From Cepaea nemoralis (Eukaryota > Mollusca > Gastropoda > Stylommatophora > Helicidae): a DNA stretch of 64,000 bases. Below the pieces are notes generated by a model, which did not search any database, was not told the DNA's origin, and was given only the letters and a program-made list of their open reading frames with translations. Made by a program: the position numbers and the translations under genes. Shown here in pieces: positions 40,226 through 50,941 of the stretch (its first letter is position 1; every line of letters begins with the position of its first letter). Where the stretch lies: the NCBI GenBank assembly GCA_014155875.1, contig JACEFZ010027107.1, positions 61,001-125,000 on the forward strand. The letters are read 5' to 3'.

Positions 40226-41215
40226 TATCAGCTACAACCTGTCCTTTAATTTTAGCCCACAAAAGTTCTATAGGGGTTAAATGAGAATGAGACGGCGGAA
40301 GTCTCAAGCACCTATGGCCATGCTCTTCTATTAACTTGTAGATTTAATATTTCTTGCTTTTTTGCGTCTGTTTTACTAGAGACAACAGTTCTAGCTTGAA
40401 ATACGTTTCTGGAAGCGATATGGTTTCCCTTAATAATCCCTTAATAATCAATCAATCACTGGTGATCGAGTGAAATGGCGAGTCATGACCGCCCACGCTT
40501 TCCGACATGGCACATGATTGATTGATTGTCTATCTAGAGTGGAAGCATTATATTCTCGAGCCATTCTCAGAATACATTACCATTCATCTCATTATGATAA
40601 TCCCTTTTCTCTGTATGCTTTGATGCAAACACGAGTCCAGCATTCTGTAGTAAGCCATTATGCGTACTGCCAGCAAGGGCTATGATTAAACGCTGTCCTT
40701 TACTACTTGGTACATATAGCTTTATATTTCCATCCACTGATTGCCATTTCTTTTCTTTGTTTTAACATTTGCGCGGTGCGTATTGATCCAGGTTTCATCC
40801 AAATACACTGCCATAATTTTTTTTTTTTTTTCGCATTTTTCTTATTTCACGTAGGTACTTGCTTCTCATGGCGCCTAAATGTGGTTGCTTGTAAATGACA
40901 TTTCTATCTCCCTTGTACTTTCTAAACGTGAAGCCTAATGTCCTTATAATTTTCCGCAAAGTTGTTTTGGATAGCTCTAAGTCATTGTTCTTTCTCAACA
41001 AAACCTAACGTTTTCTTAGTCACTTTTTCTTTGGTATCCAGCATTTTTATAATAGCTCGCCTTATGACCTCGTTGTTAAAGATGTCTAAATTACCTATCT
41101 ACCTACCGTTTGCTTATTGCAGGGCGATTTCATTCCATATTCTTGAGCCCATTGAGGAATTGACCATTTACTGAAACCCAATGTATGCAATGTTCTTTTT
41201 TTAGGGATTTGCAAT
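40226..41215 (-). pseudogene. Tc1-like DDE transposase pseudogene, interrupted by a LINE tail
   Basis: The minus strand, in order, reads helix-turn-helix-like LSKTTLRKIIRTLGFTF (40795-41001), then VYLDETWINTHRAN (first catalytic Asp, 40790-40840), LYVPSSKGQRLIIALAGST and DYHNEMNG. Near its end comes LPPSHSHLTPIELLWAKIKG (the Glu of the DDE triad, 40250-40310). A LINE-E 3' end lies inside at about 40431-40530. Frames are broken by indels and stops, so it is inactive. Confidence 0.8.
40431..40530 (+). repeat. LINE family E 3' end inserted in the transposase pseudogene
   Basis: Reads GGTGATCGAGTGAAATGGCG, then ATGACCGCCCACGCTTTCCG, and ends in (TGAT)n, i.e. only the last about 90 bases of the LINE. 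Confidence 0.8.
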
Positions 41216-41954
41216 AGTATGAAACAGTTTGTGTACTACTTCATAGAGAAGCTGTAAAGTGTACACAATTTCAGATTAAATGCTATCCAACAGTATTCAT
41301 ACATTAAGATGTTAGCGATAAATGTTAATATATTATAAAATAATAACTTGTCATGAAAGCACCCACTATAGGTTGAATTATTTACGACACCTCTCACGGA
41401 GAAAATTCACTGTTGATCACTGATGTTTCCGTGTGAAGATGTAATACATTTCATATTATGCACTTTATCTCAGACCCATAAATTATTTACCGCATATAAA
41501 CAAACATTGAGATGTGCTGTACAATCTCCAAAACACAAATGTGTTTGTTGGGTGTACATAACGAAAAGGTTATTTGCTAAATCTCATCATTTTCCCTCAG
41601 TTGGTTACTGAGTTATTGATTTTTATACGGGGGGAGGGGGGGGGGGGGACAAATGTGAACGCACTGTAGCTGCTGTTCCTCTTTGGTCCTTCCCCAAAAT
41701 TAGATTAGCGCAGCATTGCTTTGGTACGATTAAATACTAATTCACAGAACTATAAATTATTGGGCAACCATTTAGACCATTGGAATAACATAAGAAAAAT
41801 TCACAAGTATTGATGGGCATTTATAGAAGATATAGAAAGGAGGTAGAGATTGAGGGAGTGGAAGCCTCGACAATAGTTATGACTCTAAACAAACTGGAAT
41901 TAATGTAAAGTAAGTAATAAAAAACACAAAAAACAATGACCTTTATACACACCT
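41216..41954. other. No recognisable feature
   Basis: AT-rich unique sequence with a poly-G tract at 41630-41650. The frame 41423-41611 has no recognisable domain. Confidence 0.45.
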
Positions 41955-42200
41955 CAAAGTGCATTTGCGATACGGTGCTAGACCATATATTTATAGACCA
42001 ATTGTCACGCTGTTGGTAATGTGGTCAGTATCATACAGTCTTCACTTCTCAAGACATTATTGTACCCATTTTAGCCTGGGCTGTCCTAGGAGTCCAGATC
42101 AACTGAAAATATCAATACACCCCGAAGCTAATCGAACCCATGATACCCTGGATGGCAGGCGAGCTTCTAGACACGACGCTATCACGGCTAGCAAGATAAG
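41955..42200 (-). repeat. SINE-B copy, minus
   Basis: Contains GGTAATGTGGTCAGTATCAT (shared with 56041 and 63350), CCCATTTTAGCCTGGGCTGT, and a reverse-complement B box AATCGAACCCATG at about 42130. Confidence 0.8.
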
Positions 42201-42254
42201 TATCTGGCGCTTCACGTGGCAACAATGCTTCGCCGAAGAAAGATAACGTGAGTT

Positions 42255-42500
42255 AGTTACTTGCGTATCCTTTACAGAACGTCGCAGTCAACCCAAGAAA
42301 TTGTTGGCTATTTGTGATATCTTGGCAAGTTTACGTTCAGTAGTTTGCCATTGCTTTCTGAACGATCGGCGCTCATACCATTGTAAGAGAACCAAATCAA
42401 AGCGGCCTGCTGCCAACATCGCCAGCAGCTGTGTTTTTCTTGTGGTATGCGGGATTACGAATTATTTCGTAACCCCTTCGCCACAGAACCGGCCAGATAA
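42255..42500 (-). repeat. SINE-A copy, minus
   Basis: CGTATCCTTTACAGAACGTC to GGGATTACGAATTATTTCGT and CCACAGAACCGGC. Confidence 0.85.
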
Positions 42501-42894
42501 CGTAAAAGAAAAAAACGTTTCTAACTAGCTATTTTCTTAACAAGATCCAAAAAATCCTGGCGTATTCTTTTTGACGTCTGTTTTAAGCTTCTTTTCTTTT
42601 TTTCGATTTAGACAATTTCTCTTTGCTGACGTGTTCTATCCATGGTATTTTTAGTAATATTTTCTGAAACCACAGTCCAGTAGCTCCCAAGGATGCTGGT
42701 CTTCTAACCAGAAGAATAAAATCTAATATGAATTTAAATGAAAAACCACGACAGGAAAACTGACGTAATCTTGCTCAATCTTAAATAACGACGCGCGATG
42801 CACGCAATTTGTTGAATTAATCACGGATAATAGGAACCCCTTGATCGGCTAGACAGCTGTTGTTTTGTTGTGTAGTGAATATTTCTGTCCTACA

Positions 42895-43110
42895 CCTACC
42901 CGGCTCTGTGACAAATGTATACCGCATTCGAAACACAGCTGCTGGCGATTACGAAGCAGACCGCCTTTTGTTGGTTTCCATAGAATGGTATGAGTGCCGG
43001 TCGTTCATAAAGCAATGACAAACTACCGATCGTAAATTTGCCAAGACATCACAAACAGCCGAAGAATACTGGGGTTGACTGCGAAGTCCTGTAAAGGAAA
43101 GCAACTAACT
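42895..43110 (+). repeat. SINE-A copy, plus
   Basis: Head CATTCGAAACACAGCTGCTG, body GGTCGTTCATAAAGCAATGA, 3' end GAAGTCCTGTAAAGGAAAGC. Confidence 0.85.
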
Positions 43111-43639
43111 AACCCCTGGGCAATAGGTTGGAGCCTGTGGACACTGACACACCTAACATCTGTGGAAACAAAATTACCAGCCTCGAGCCAGCTTCGTTTG
43201 TATTGACCTGGCTAGGTCCTAGTCTGACTCTCCGCGGATGTGAGGTTACAGTGCCTCCGGTTTCTGGATACGGAGAGGGGAAGGAGAGCTCTGCAACATA
43301 GTTCCCTAACCCTGGTCAAGCAGGTCACTGCCGTCTTCAAAGTCAAGAGAGGAGATATAATATCCAACTTCTTATTGGGAAAGTGAGGGGAAATACTTTG
43401 GGATGGCTGATGCTTCCGTGGACTGAGCGCGTCTGGGAATTCCCGGTGTGTTAAGTCACATGGAGATTCTTCTCTGGTACCTAGGCCGGAGAACCATCTC
43501 TACGCCAACTTCACTCGCAGAAATGCGAGCCATTTTACAGGGCGTTAACAATCTGAATGCAAATGTACCGGAAACTAATCACCGACCGATCAATGATTGA
43601 CCGACCAACTGACCAGTCAACCAACCAACCAAGCAACAA
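43111..43639. other. Unassigned, GC-richer sequence
   Basis: No open frame and no known motif. It could be the 5' part of a non-autonomous element whose other copies lie outside the window. A CCAACCAACC run lies near 43615. Confidence 0.4.
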
Positions 43640-43950
43640 CCAACCAGTTTATTTTTACTCTGTTACCCATTTATATCAGTGCGTTGTATGGGAAGCTAAG
43701 TTGCAAAGAAAATTTATCACAAGCATTAGAAAGAGGCAGTCATTAATCTTTGGCCACGTTATAAGAAGACAAAAACAATCGAAAAGATTCGCGCAAAGAG
43801 AGATAGAGGAAGACAGCGTGAGAAGATTCTTGAGTCTTCTATCATGGCACGGAAGGGAGTCAACACAAGAATTGATCCATGACGTTGGCGATCGTAATGT
43901 GTGGGGAGGCATCATAGCCCATGCCAGACGGCAAGGCACTGGATGATGAT
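43640..43950 (+). pseudogene. LINE tail fragment
   Basis: The plus-strand frame to 43946 reads KFITSIRKRQSLIFGHVIRR, LLSWHGRESTQELIHDVGDR and NVWGGIIAHARRQGTG then stop, with GATGATGATCC following. Confidence 0.85.
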
Positions 43951-44194
43951 CCATTGTTTGTATTCCCGCGACGCAAACTGCTGTCACCACATCCTACTAC
44001 CAACACTCTATACTCTATACTATATACAACGATGCCACAATAAAGAAGGAACTGCGCATGTGCAAATATCCAATGGACTGTTACAGCTCTCAACTAAAAG
44101 GTTTATATCGCTACTATCATTATTTTTCATTTATGGTTATGTCAATTCTAGTTTTGAGCGATTGCCAAGGATAAACTAACAAAAGTAGGACATT

Positions 44195-44545
44195 CACCAT
44201 CATCATCAGTTTCCACTTTTGCCGACAAACGTCGTGGGGAGGAATATTTGGTGTTCCAGAGCACGATGGGTGGCACTGGAAAGTGTCATTCCGTGTGATT
44301 GTACAATGTCTTTTGTGTCATCTACCCATTTTCTTCTCGGCCGTCCTCTAGTTCTAATACCAGATGGTCTTTGATGTAGGGTCAGTGCTGATTTTTGATG
44401 AGGTTGCATTCTAACGAAATGGTCAAACCATTTGATCTTCTGTCGTTCAATAAATGTGGCACAATTTGTTGATCCCATTATTTGTCTGATAACATCATTT
44501 CTTATTCGGTCTAGGATAGTTAAGTTGGCAGCTCTCTTCAATCAT
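44195..44545 (-). pseudogene. LINE tail fragment (family I), minus
   Basis: The frame 44206-44541 reads RQIMGSTNCATFIERQKIKW, FDHFVRM, RTRGRPRRKWVDDTKD, ending SHGMTLSSATHRALEH. Typical post-RT tail with (R/K)W.GH...RM and GRPRRKW.DD. Confidence 0.8.
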
Positions 44546-44870
44546 CTCAAGAACATTAAGTTTAGTAAATTCTAGTACTGAGCGATTGCCTGGAAGACAC
44601 TAACGAAAGTAGAACATTATTCACAATTATAAGAAAGAGACAAACATTGTTAGGCGGTCATAAAATGAGAAGAAAAGCATTGGAGAATATTGTGATGACT
44701 AGAAAGCTCAGTGGTAGAAGACGCAAACGGACTGAAATGATGAACGATGGTCTAAGGCGATGTCAGTTGAGCAATTTCATCTGTAGAATTACTACAAAAC
44801 ATCATATATTTAATTATATGGAAATACATAACAGCCATGCTACTTTTAAGAGAACATGATGATGATGGTG
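44546..44870 (+). pseudogene. LINE tail fragment, plus
   Basis: Reads a degenerate TFVRRHKMRRKALENIVMTR-type tail followed by GATGATGATGGTGATGATG simple sequence. Confidence 0.6.
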
Positions 44871-45434
44871 ATGATGAATTATAATTATAGCACACTTAAG
44901 TCCTGGCCGGAGTCGCGCACCGTGCTACCATTCTCATAGGAAATCAATTGGGGAACCCCTTGAAGTCACTAAGACAGTGACACAAACTCTTTTGTGCTAA
45001 ACGAAGATTTGTCGTTGTCTAGATCATACTGCTCCTTTTATATTACTGCAGTGAGGAAACTGAGCTAGCCACCTGTCTCACACCACAAGTCACCACTACA
45101 GCACACATCAACCAGTCAGTGAACACGATTGAGTTTGCGCACATAATATCCATTTAACGCTGAATTAACACGGAACCACACAACATATAAATCCAGGAAC
45201 AATAATTCTCTCAGAATATATCTTCATCACAACCGAACACTCGACTAACACTGCCTTCTCAAGGCCTACTTAATCTCATCCACCACGACAGTTTTACTAG
45301 CCACTCTTCCGGCCCGAACTCACTGGATCCAACCCACTCTGGATCTAAGCCTCCGCTAACTATCCGACCCTCTCTAGTTCTAGGCTTCGATTCACTATGT
45401 CCGCTGATAACCGGGCTCAGTCTTTAATACTTAG
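44871..45434. other. No recognisable gene
   Basis: Unique sequence, C-rich on the plus strand from 45050. It leads into the roughly 100-bp repeat at 45435-45650; a long-terminal-repeat-like or satellite origin is possible. Confidence 0.35.
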
Positions 45435-45650
45435 TCTCAGAATTTCCATCACTGAAAACCACAGGGCAGAGTTCTATCACTAACTCCCCTATCATTCACT
45501 TTCCCAGACCACCGACCTACACTTGTCGGGTCCCAAAACTCCACTGTCCATCACTGAACAAAACACAGCTCGGAGTTCTCTCCTTAACTCCGCTATCCTT
45601 CCATTTCCCGGACCGCCGACCTCTACTGTCGGTTCCCAACACTCAACTCT
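45435..45650. repeat. About 100-bp imperfect tandem duplication
   Basis: CCATCACTGAA(A/C)A(C/A)AACACA(G) ... GGACCGCCGACCT(C)TACT and its neighbour copy (CAGACCACCGACCTACACTT) lie about 100 bases apart, roughly 80% similar. The frames across it (45492-45704, 45523-45807) have no domain. Confidence 0.6.
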
Positions 45651-45833
45651 CCAGTCAATGTTTTCCACTGTCTTTGTATCTTTCTTTGCAGCCCTCTGCC
45701 CCACAACCTTCCCCGTTTATCTTCGTGTGTTTTCTTTCCGGGGAATGCCCTTTCACCCCGTGAACTTGTTTATATTGTCGCATTGCTCTCAAGGACACTC
45801 ACCTTAATGTTAATAACCCAGGCATGCATCAAT

Positions 45834-46152
45834 AGTCCATAAATAAACACACATAGTATTGTTTGGCGCTCACAGAAGGAGAAGAAGGAAGTAGAGACTA
45901 GAGGACGCACTAGACAATATAACATTTGAAAGCTATAGTTACCGACCGGGATTTGAACCTGTCACCTCCAAATGACGACCGCGCCTCGCTGCAGGAACAA
46001 GTGTTCTTCGACGCATGAGCAACATTTCGAATTCCGGTCGGTAACTACATCTTTCAAATTTTATGTTGTCTAGTACGTTTTCTAATCTCAACTTCCTGCT
46101 TCCCCTTCTATGAATGCCAAACAATACTATGTGTGTTTATTTATGGACTACC
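45834..46152. repeat. Foldback element with tRNA-like loop
   Basis: TAGTCCATAAATAAACACAC (45834-45853) is the inverted partner of GTGTGTTTATTTATGGACTA (46133-46152). Homology extends inward for about 130 bases per arm, including CCGACCGGGATTTGAA opposite GAATTCCGGTCGGTAA. The loop holds a B-box-like GGTTCAAATCCCGG on the minus strand. Probably a MITE or an inverted SINE pair. Confidence 0.8.
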
Positions 46153-46384
46153 ATCCTCATAGTGTGATCTGAAGGAAAAGGCGTTTTGGGCACTAAATTA
46201 AAAATTGGAAAATGCCCGGCTGATCCGTCAATCCAAAAAATTAAGTGCCAGTCTGTGCTAATGAAGTGTTTTCATCGTACGGCCCATCGTTTCGACTCAC
46301 CGCATCTTCTTTAGGCAAAACACAGCGACAGACATGCGGTTTTCTCTCATTATTTCCATTCAAAATATCTTCGTTGCAGAAAGA

Positions 46385-46680
46385 TAGTCTCATCTCATCT
46401 CATCTCATCTCATCACATCTCATCATGTTCCTATTGTACCTTGCGGTGTCGAGGTGAAGTATAAACAGCGGGAGGGTGCCCGCTTATGGGCTTCATGTAT
46501 CGATATTCCCATAGACTCTTTTTTTCCCTTCGTCCATCGTTTACGTGGTCGGCCTCTTCCTCTGCTTTCATCTGGTCTGTACATCGTTGCTTGTTGTGGT
46601 ATACTGTTAGTTGGTAGCACACTTGCATGGCCAAACCATTTGACGTGCTGCCTTCTATTAAAATCTAGCGCAGAAAGATC
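46385..46680 (-). pseudogene. LINE family F tail, minus
   Basis: The minus strand ends in (ATGAG)n, plus-strand CATCTCATCTCATC at 46389-46425. Upstream the minus strand reads MKAEEEADHVNDGRREKKSL and a GISIHEAHKRA stretch. It aligns with 17965-18235. Confidence 0.7.
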
Positions 46681-46768
46681 GTCACGTACCTAATTTTGCG
46701 GATGTCCGGAAATTGGTGACAAGAGCAACCGCAGGACCAAAAACAGTTGTGCAGATGTGTGATGTTTG

Positions 46769-46835
<67 letters not shown>
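46769..46835. repeat. GT microsatellite
   Basis: About 33 uninterrupted GT units. Confidence 0.98.
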
Positions 46836-46838
<3 letters not shown>

Positions 46839-46894
46839 ATGATCAAACCAGCTAAAGTTTTCTTTCATGTACACTATAGGGAACACGGCGTGTG

Positions 46895-46952
<58 letters not shown>
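46895..46952. repeat. GT microsatellite
   Basis: About 28 GT units, 60 bases from the preceding tract. Confidence 0.98.
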
Positions 46953-46954
<2 letters not shown>

Positions 46955-47509
46955 TAATATATGAGCGTCAAAGTAATAAGTCCACAAGGTTGTCCTTTCA
47001 TTTGTGCTGTAGAAGTGATGATTAACAAAAAGAAAGGGCTATCCTTCACAAGCTCTGATTGCAAACCAAACAACACATGTCATTTTATTAGTAGCTTAAT
47101 CGAATATTATTCCCCAAGGATCAGTTAAAGGAAACCAGACGGCGCAGACAAGAGAAAGCCTGGAGAACGGACCAGCCTGGCAGCGCCAACACTGACGTGT
47201 ATTGATGGCCGCAGCAAGCATTCCAAGGACTCGGTAATGGACTCATCTGTCCTAACACTGCAATTTACATGCAATCATTTCAGCAGAGCTAGAAGCAAAT
47301 CAGAAGATTTAGAGGTATAAACTACAATGGAAATAAAAGTGAGCTCAACAAAGAACCACAGTGAGAAAGACAGACTTTATGTCTACAAATATTCGTTCCA
47401 CTGGGAAATAATTTTAAAATAACACCTTTAATAAAATTGCGAAAATGCTCGTTGTGAAACAAAATAAAAACAAAACAAAACAGCAAGACAATAAACTTAG
47501 ATTTATTGA
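46953..47509. other. Intronic sequence, no recognisable feature
   Basis: Unique sequence within the GPCR intron. Confidence 0.45.
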
Positions 47510-47800
47510 GATTTTAGCAGTGGCAGGGAGGTTACTGTGTCCCTCTGAGAATTAGAAGGTACAGGTTGAATCCCAGCCTAGGGTTGGGAATTTCTTTTGA
47601 AGATGTCACACGTCCCAGTGATGTCTTGGATAGTGATGTCGGATACCAGCCGAATCGGATAAGGGCGAAAAATAATAGGGCACAGCATTGAAAATGGCAA
47701 AGAATAGGCCGTAAAGCGTCTGTCCTGGCACACATGTAAAGAAAGAAAACCTTCTCACGAGTAGATAGAGCGTGTTATCTGGATTGGAATATGTCCTGAG
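47510..47800 (+). repeat. tRNA-derived SINE (family D) near the GPCR exon
   Basis: The head contains AGCAGTGGCAGGGAGGTTAC (A-box-like) and ACAGGTTGAATCCCAGCC (B box). The body continues GGATACCAGCCGAATCGGAT. Confidence 0.7.
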
Positions 47801-47952
47801 TCAGCAAACCTTTCCCAAATGGGTGCCGAAGTCGGTCACACTGGCCTTTCAGGTTTGACGCACTTGCTTAGAAAGAGGAACGAAGAAAGGAATTATTCAA
47901 AGATATAAAGTGGACAAAATTGGTCAAGTAAAGAATGAACTGTGTCTTGCAG

Positions 47953-48076
47953 GTACTACGCCATACGACATCCCATGAGAGCCAAGTACATGTGTACAGT
48001 CGGACGCGCCTGGAGAGTTACCTGTGTCCTTTGGACGTTGTCACTAGTTCTAGCCCTGCCAATTGTGTTTCAGAGG
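47953..48076 (+). CDS. Class-A GPCR exon: ICL2 and TM4
   Basis: 124-base exon between TCTTGCAG and CAGAGG|GTAAGT. Its first base completes the Arg codon of the preceding exon, giving E-R-Y-Y-A-I-R-H-P (the DRY region with the conserved ICL2 His-Pro). Then come a basic MRAKYMCT loop and TM4 with its invariant Trp (VLWTLSLVLALPIVF), ending QR in phase 0. Splice phases of the two exons agree, so they belong to one gene. No exon for TM5-TM7 is recognisable to the right; it may lie outside, or be lost in the low-quality block at 57.4-62.2 kb. Confidence 0.9.
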
Positions 48077-48375
48077 GTAAGTATAGCTTGTGTGTCTCTT
48101 CTGACTTTAATCTCCCAGTGGAGTAAATTCCCTCAACCACCTCACGTCAAATACCTTGTAAATGTGTTCATCATTGTTTGGGTTCAGCAGATAACGATTC
48201 TACGAGATGAGCTGGTCAGTCTTACGGTAACCCTCATTATTCGCCTCTTACGACATAAATGGTAGTTTTCAGTGTTGCCGTCCTTTGCTTCCGTTATGGG
48301 TCGCGATTATACACGGTAGACTTTGTCTCCCGCTAACAATTTATGTTTTTCTGTTTGCCTAGCAGTTAAATATCA

Positions 48376-48377
<2 letters not shown>

Positions 48378-48463
<86 letters not shown>

Positions 48464-48464
48464 G

Positions 48465-48502
<38 letters not shown>
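48378..48502. repeat. CT microsatellite
   Basis: (CT)n with three interruptions, about 60 units. The serine/leucine frame across it is an artefact. Confidence 0.98.
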
Positions 48503-48505
<3 letters not shown>

Positions 48506-48534
48506 TTATTTTCTCTCTTGCTGGTTTTTATAAA

Positions 48535-49260
48535 ATAGTATGAGTACCACTAGTTCAGAAAACAATGGCAAGCTACTGAACGTAAAACTTGCCTAGAAAT
48601 CACAAACAGCCAACAAATGGAATTGACTATGAGATCCTGTAAAGCAGTGGTTCTCAACCGGTGGGGAATTCCCCCCCAGGGGGGAATTTTGGGGTTTCCA
48701 GGGGGGGGGGGGAATGAAGATTATTTCAAGATCGCGTTATTACAAGAACCGATTACTTGCTTGCTTGCTTGCTTGTGTTCGTTGGCTTGAGCTCCAACGC
48801 GAAGTCCTGTATGTCGGATGAAGACATCCTGTTGTCCAACATCAGTGTGATGTCATACAGGACCTGAGTTTTACGTGAGTATCCGTTTACTTGATCTTGT
48901 TTTTCCTTTCATACTTTACGCTTCTGTACACATCACCCTTCTGAAATTCATTTTATAACGTAAGTAGATCCGCAAATCACATTTTATGTACATGTCTAGA
49001 CTTGTTTTAGTGTGTGCTATTAAATTTAGCTTCAATTATTACGTATACTGTGTAGGGACAGGGGGACATTTTTAGGGACGAAATACAAAAAGGGGGGAAT
49101 GACATTCTAAAAATATGGTAAGGGGGGAATGATGTCCTAAAAATATGGTGAGGGTGGGGGGGGGGGGGGAATGACGTCCTAAAAATATGGTGAAGGGGGG
49201 AACGGATCAAAAAAGGTTGAGAACCACTGCTGTAAAGGATATGCAAATGTGTGTGCTTTA
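48535..49260 (+). repeat. SINE-A fragment split by an hAT-type element
   Basis: 48535-48644 carries SINE-A body and tail (CAGAAAACAATGGCAAGCTA ... GAGATCCTGTAAAG); 49230-49250 carries its end (CTGTAAAGGATATGCAAATG). Confidence 0.8.
48637..49237. mobile_element. hAT-type miniature element (48645-49229) with perfect 8-bp target duplication
   Basis: Terminal inverted repeats CAGTGGTTCTCAACC and GGTTGAGAACCACTG, the well-known consensus of several animal hAT families. The element is flanked by CTGTAAAG at 48637-48644 and 49230-49237. It is 585 bp and noncoding. It contains three about 40-bp units with CTAAAAATATGGT(A/G)A and GGGGGGAATGA near 49090-49195. Confidence 0.95.
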
Positions 49261-49639
49261 CCTGGTTTTCAACATTTATCTGGCTACTTCATGGTGCGCG
49301 TGTCTGCTATTTATTTAGTTACGGTTTAAAACACATGAATGAGTTGTGGCTTCAACTGCTGTAGTTTGCGTGGCTTGTAACTGTTAAGGTTTGTGTGTGC
49401 TATAATGTACATTTAGATTCTGCTTCAATTGTTTATTGCTGATTGGCTTTGGGTTGTTTGTCCGACTCTTTTTTGCATGTTTGCATTGTACATGATTAAG
49501 CTGTGCTTGGATGGATGTGAGTCAAAGTAAACAAGTTATTTCAGTTAGACGCGTTCATTATTTGGAGGCGATAGGTGTCAGCCCCGGTAGACCTTTAGTT
49601 TTCAATGTGTATGGGTCACATTTCTATAATGTTTAGAGA
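49261..49639. other. No recognisable feature
   Basis: Unique T-rich sequence. Confidence 0.45.
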
Positions 49640-50525
49640 TTGTCAGGAGGTGTCTCATGTAATTATAAGATTGTTACACATATACGTCCGTATACTGATA
49701 TAAATGGAATCATCATTGGAGGACGAAACATCAATAATATTAGATATGCAGATGATACAGTATTGATTACAGACAATGAACAGGACCTGCAAAATTTAGT
49801 AGATGCGGTTGTTGCACACAGTTAACATCTAGGGTTAGAAGTAAATTGTAAAAAGACACAGATTATGGTCGTCACTAGGAAAAAACGAAGTACCACCATG
49901 TAATATAGAAGTAAATGAGAACATTCTTCAACAAGTGAACAGGTACAATTATCTCGGAACAGTACTAACATCTGATGGGAGATGCCTTGAAGAGGTTGGA
50001 ACAAGAATCACCTTGTCGAAAGTAACCTTTAGCCAGATGAAAAACATAATGACCAATAAAAATATGTCAATTGCTACGAGAAAAAAAAAGTGTTGAGGTG
50101 CTACATAGAGCCTATGCTTTTGTATTGATGTGAAACTTGGACAATGAGCAGTGAAGCTGAACAACATCTGATGGCTGTGACAATGTGGTTTCTGAGGATA
50201 CTTCAAAGAATACCATGGACAGGTAGTAAAAGCAATAACCAAGCACTACAAGAAACAAATTAAAATCGTAAACTTATTAGAGAAATTAGACGTAGACAAT
50301 CGAAATTTTTGGACATGTTATGAGAATAAATAAATTGGAGAACTTGGTAACAATTGGCAAGACCGAGGGGAAGAGAACAAGGGGAAGACAGAGAAGTAAT
50401 TATCTGGATGGCTTGACCACGTGGCATGGTCGAGACCGAAACACTGAGCTGATCCACGATTCTGATGATGGAGTGAAATGGCGAGTTATGACCGCCCACG
50501 CTTACAGGGATGTCACATGATGGAT
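49640..50525 (+). pseudogene. LINE family E RT fragment, plus
   Basis: Frame 49640-49825 includes the RT catalytic motif IRYADDTVLITD (about 49736-49771). It is followed by broken frames with VNRYNYLGTVLTSDGRCLEE, KNIMTNKNMSIATRK and, at the end, GRQRSNYLDGLTTWHGRDRN and KWRVMTAHAYRDVT. Many stops, a 5'-truncated dead copy. The 3' tail is (GATG)n. Confidence 0.9.
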
Positions 50526-50941
50526 GGATACTAATGTCATGGCAAAGGATCGGGTTTGTTCAGACTCTAAGTTGCCATGGCTCAATAGAGTGTGTCAGAA
50601 GTAACACTTTGACATTGGTATATGGCTCGTATGATTCGGGTGTTGTTGTGACTCGACTGATTGTCTGTAGTCAACAACAGTTGTAATGGCTCGTATGATT
50701 ACTGGCTACTCGTATTACCTGATTGCTGACCATTATATCATTGGGTGGCGTTTCTGTTGGACTCTCTTTCACTCTATCCATGTATTATTCCAGGATCACA
50801 GCCTAAGACATTAACTATATAAACTTCACAAAACGCCTTACGAGTTCATGCCTCTATTTCACGTTAAGCATTTACAGTTTCACATTGTCTCATGCTTCTA
50901 TCTAATTCACAATCAACTTTACTCTAAAGCAATCAATCAAT
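50526..50941. other. No recognisable feature
   Basis: Unique sequence with ATGGCTCGTATGATT occurring twice (about 50624 and 50688). Confidence 0.5.

Larger units (their letters stand above)
38587..47952 (+). other. GPCR intron, 9.4 kb, phase 2, repeat-filled
   Basis: GTGAGT at the donor and TGTCTTGCAG at the acceptor. It holds LINE, SINE and Tc1-like fragments. It interrupts the codon of Arg3.50 in the ER|Y motif, an intron position recurrent among class-A receptors. Confidence 0.85.

Noticed and set aside
48323..48538. 71-codon leucine/serine frame
   Set aside because: Produced by the CT microsatellite.
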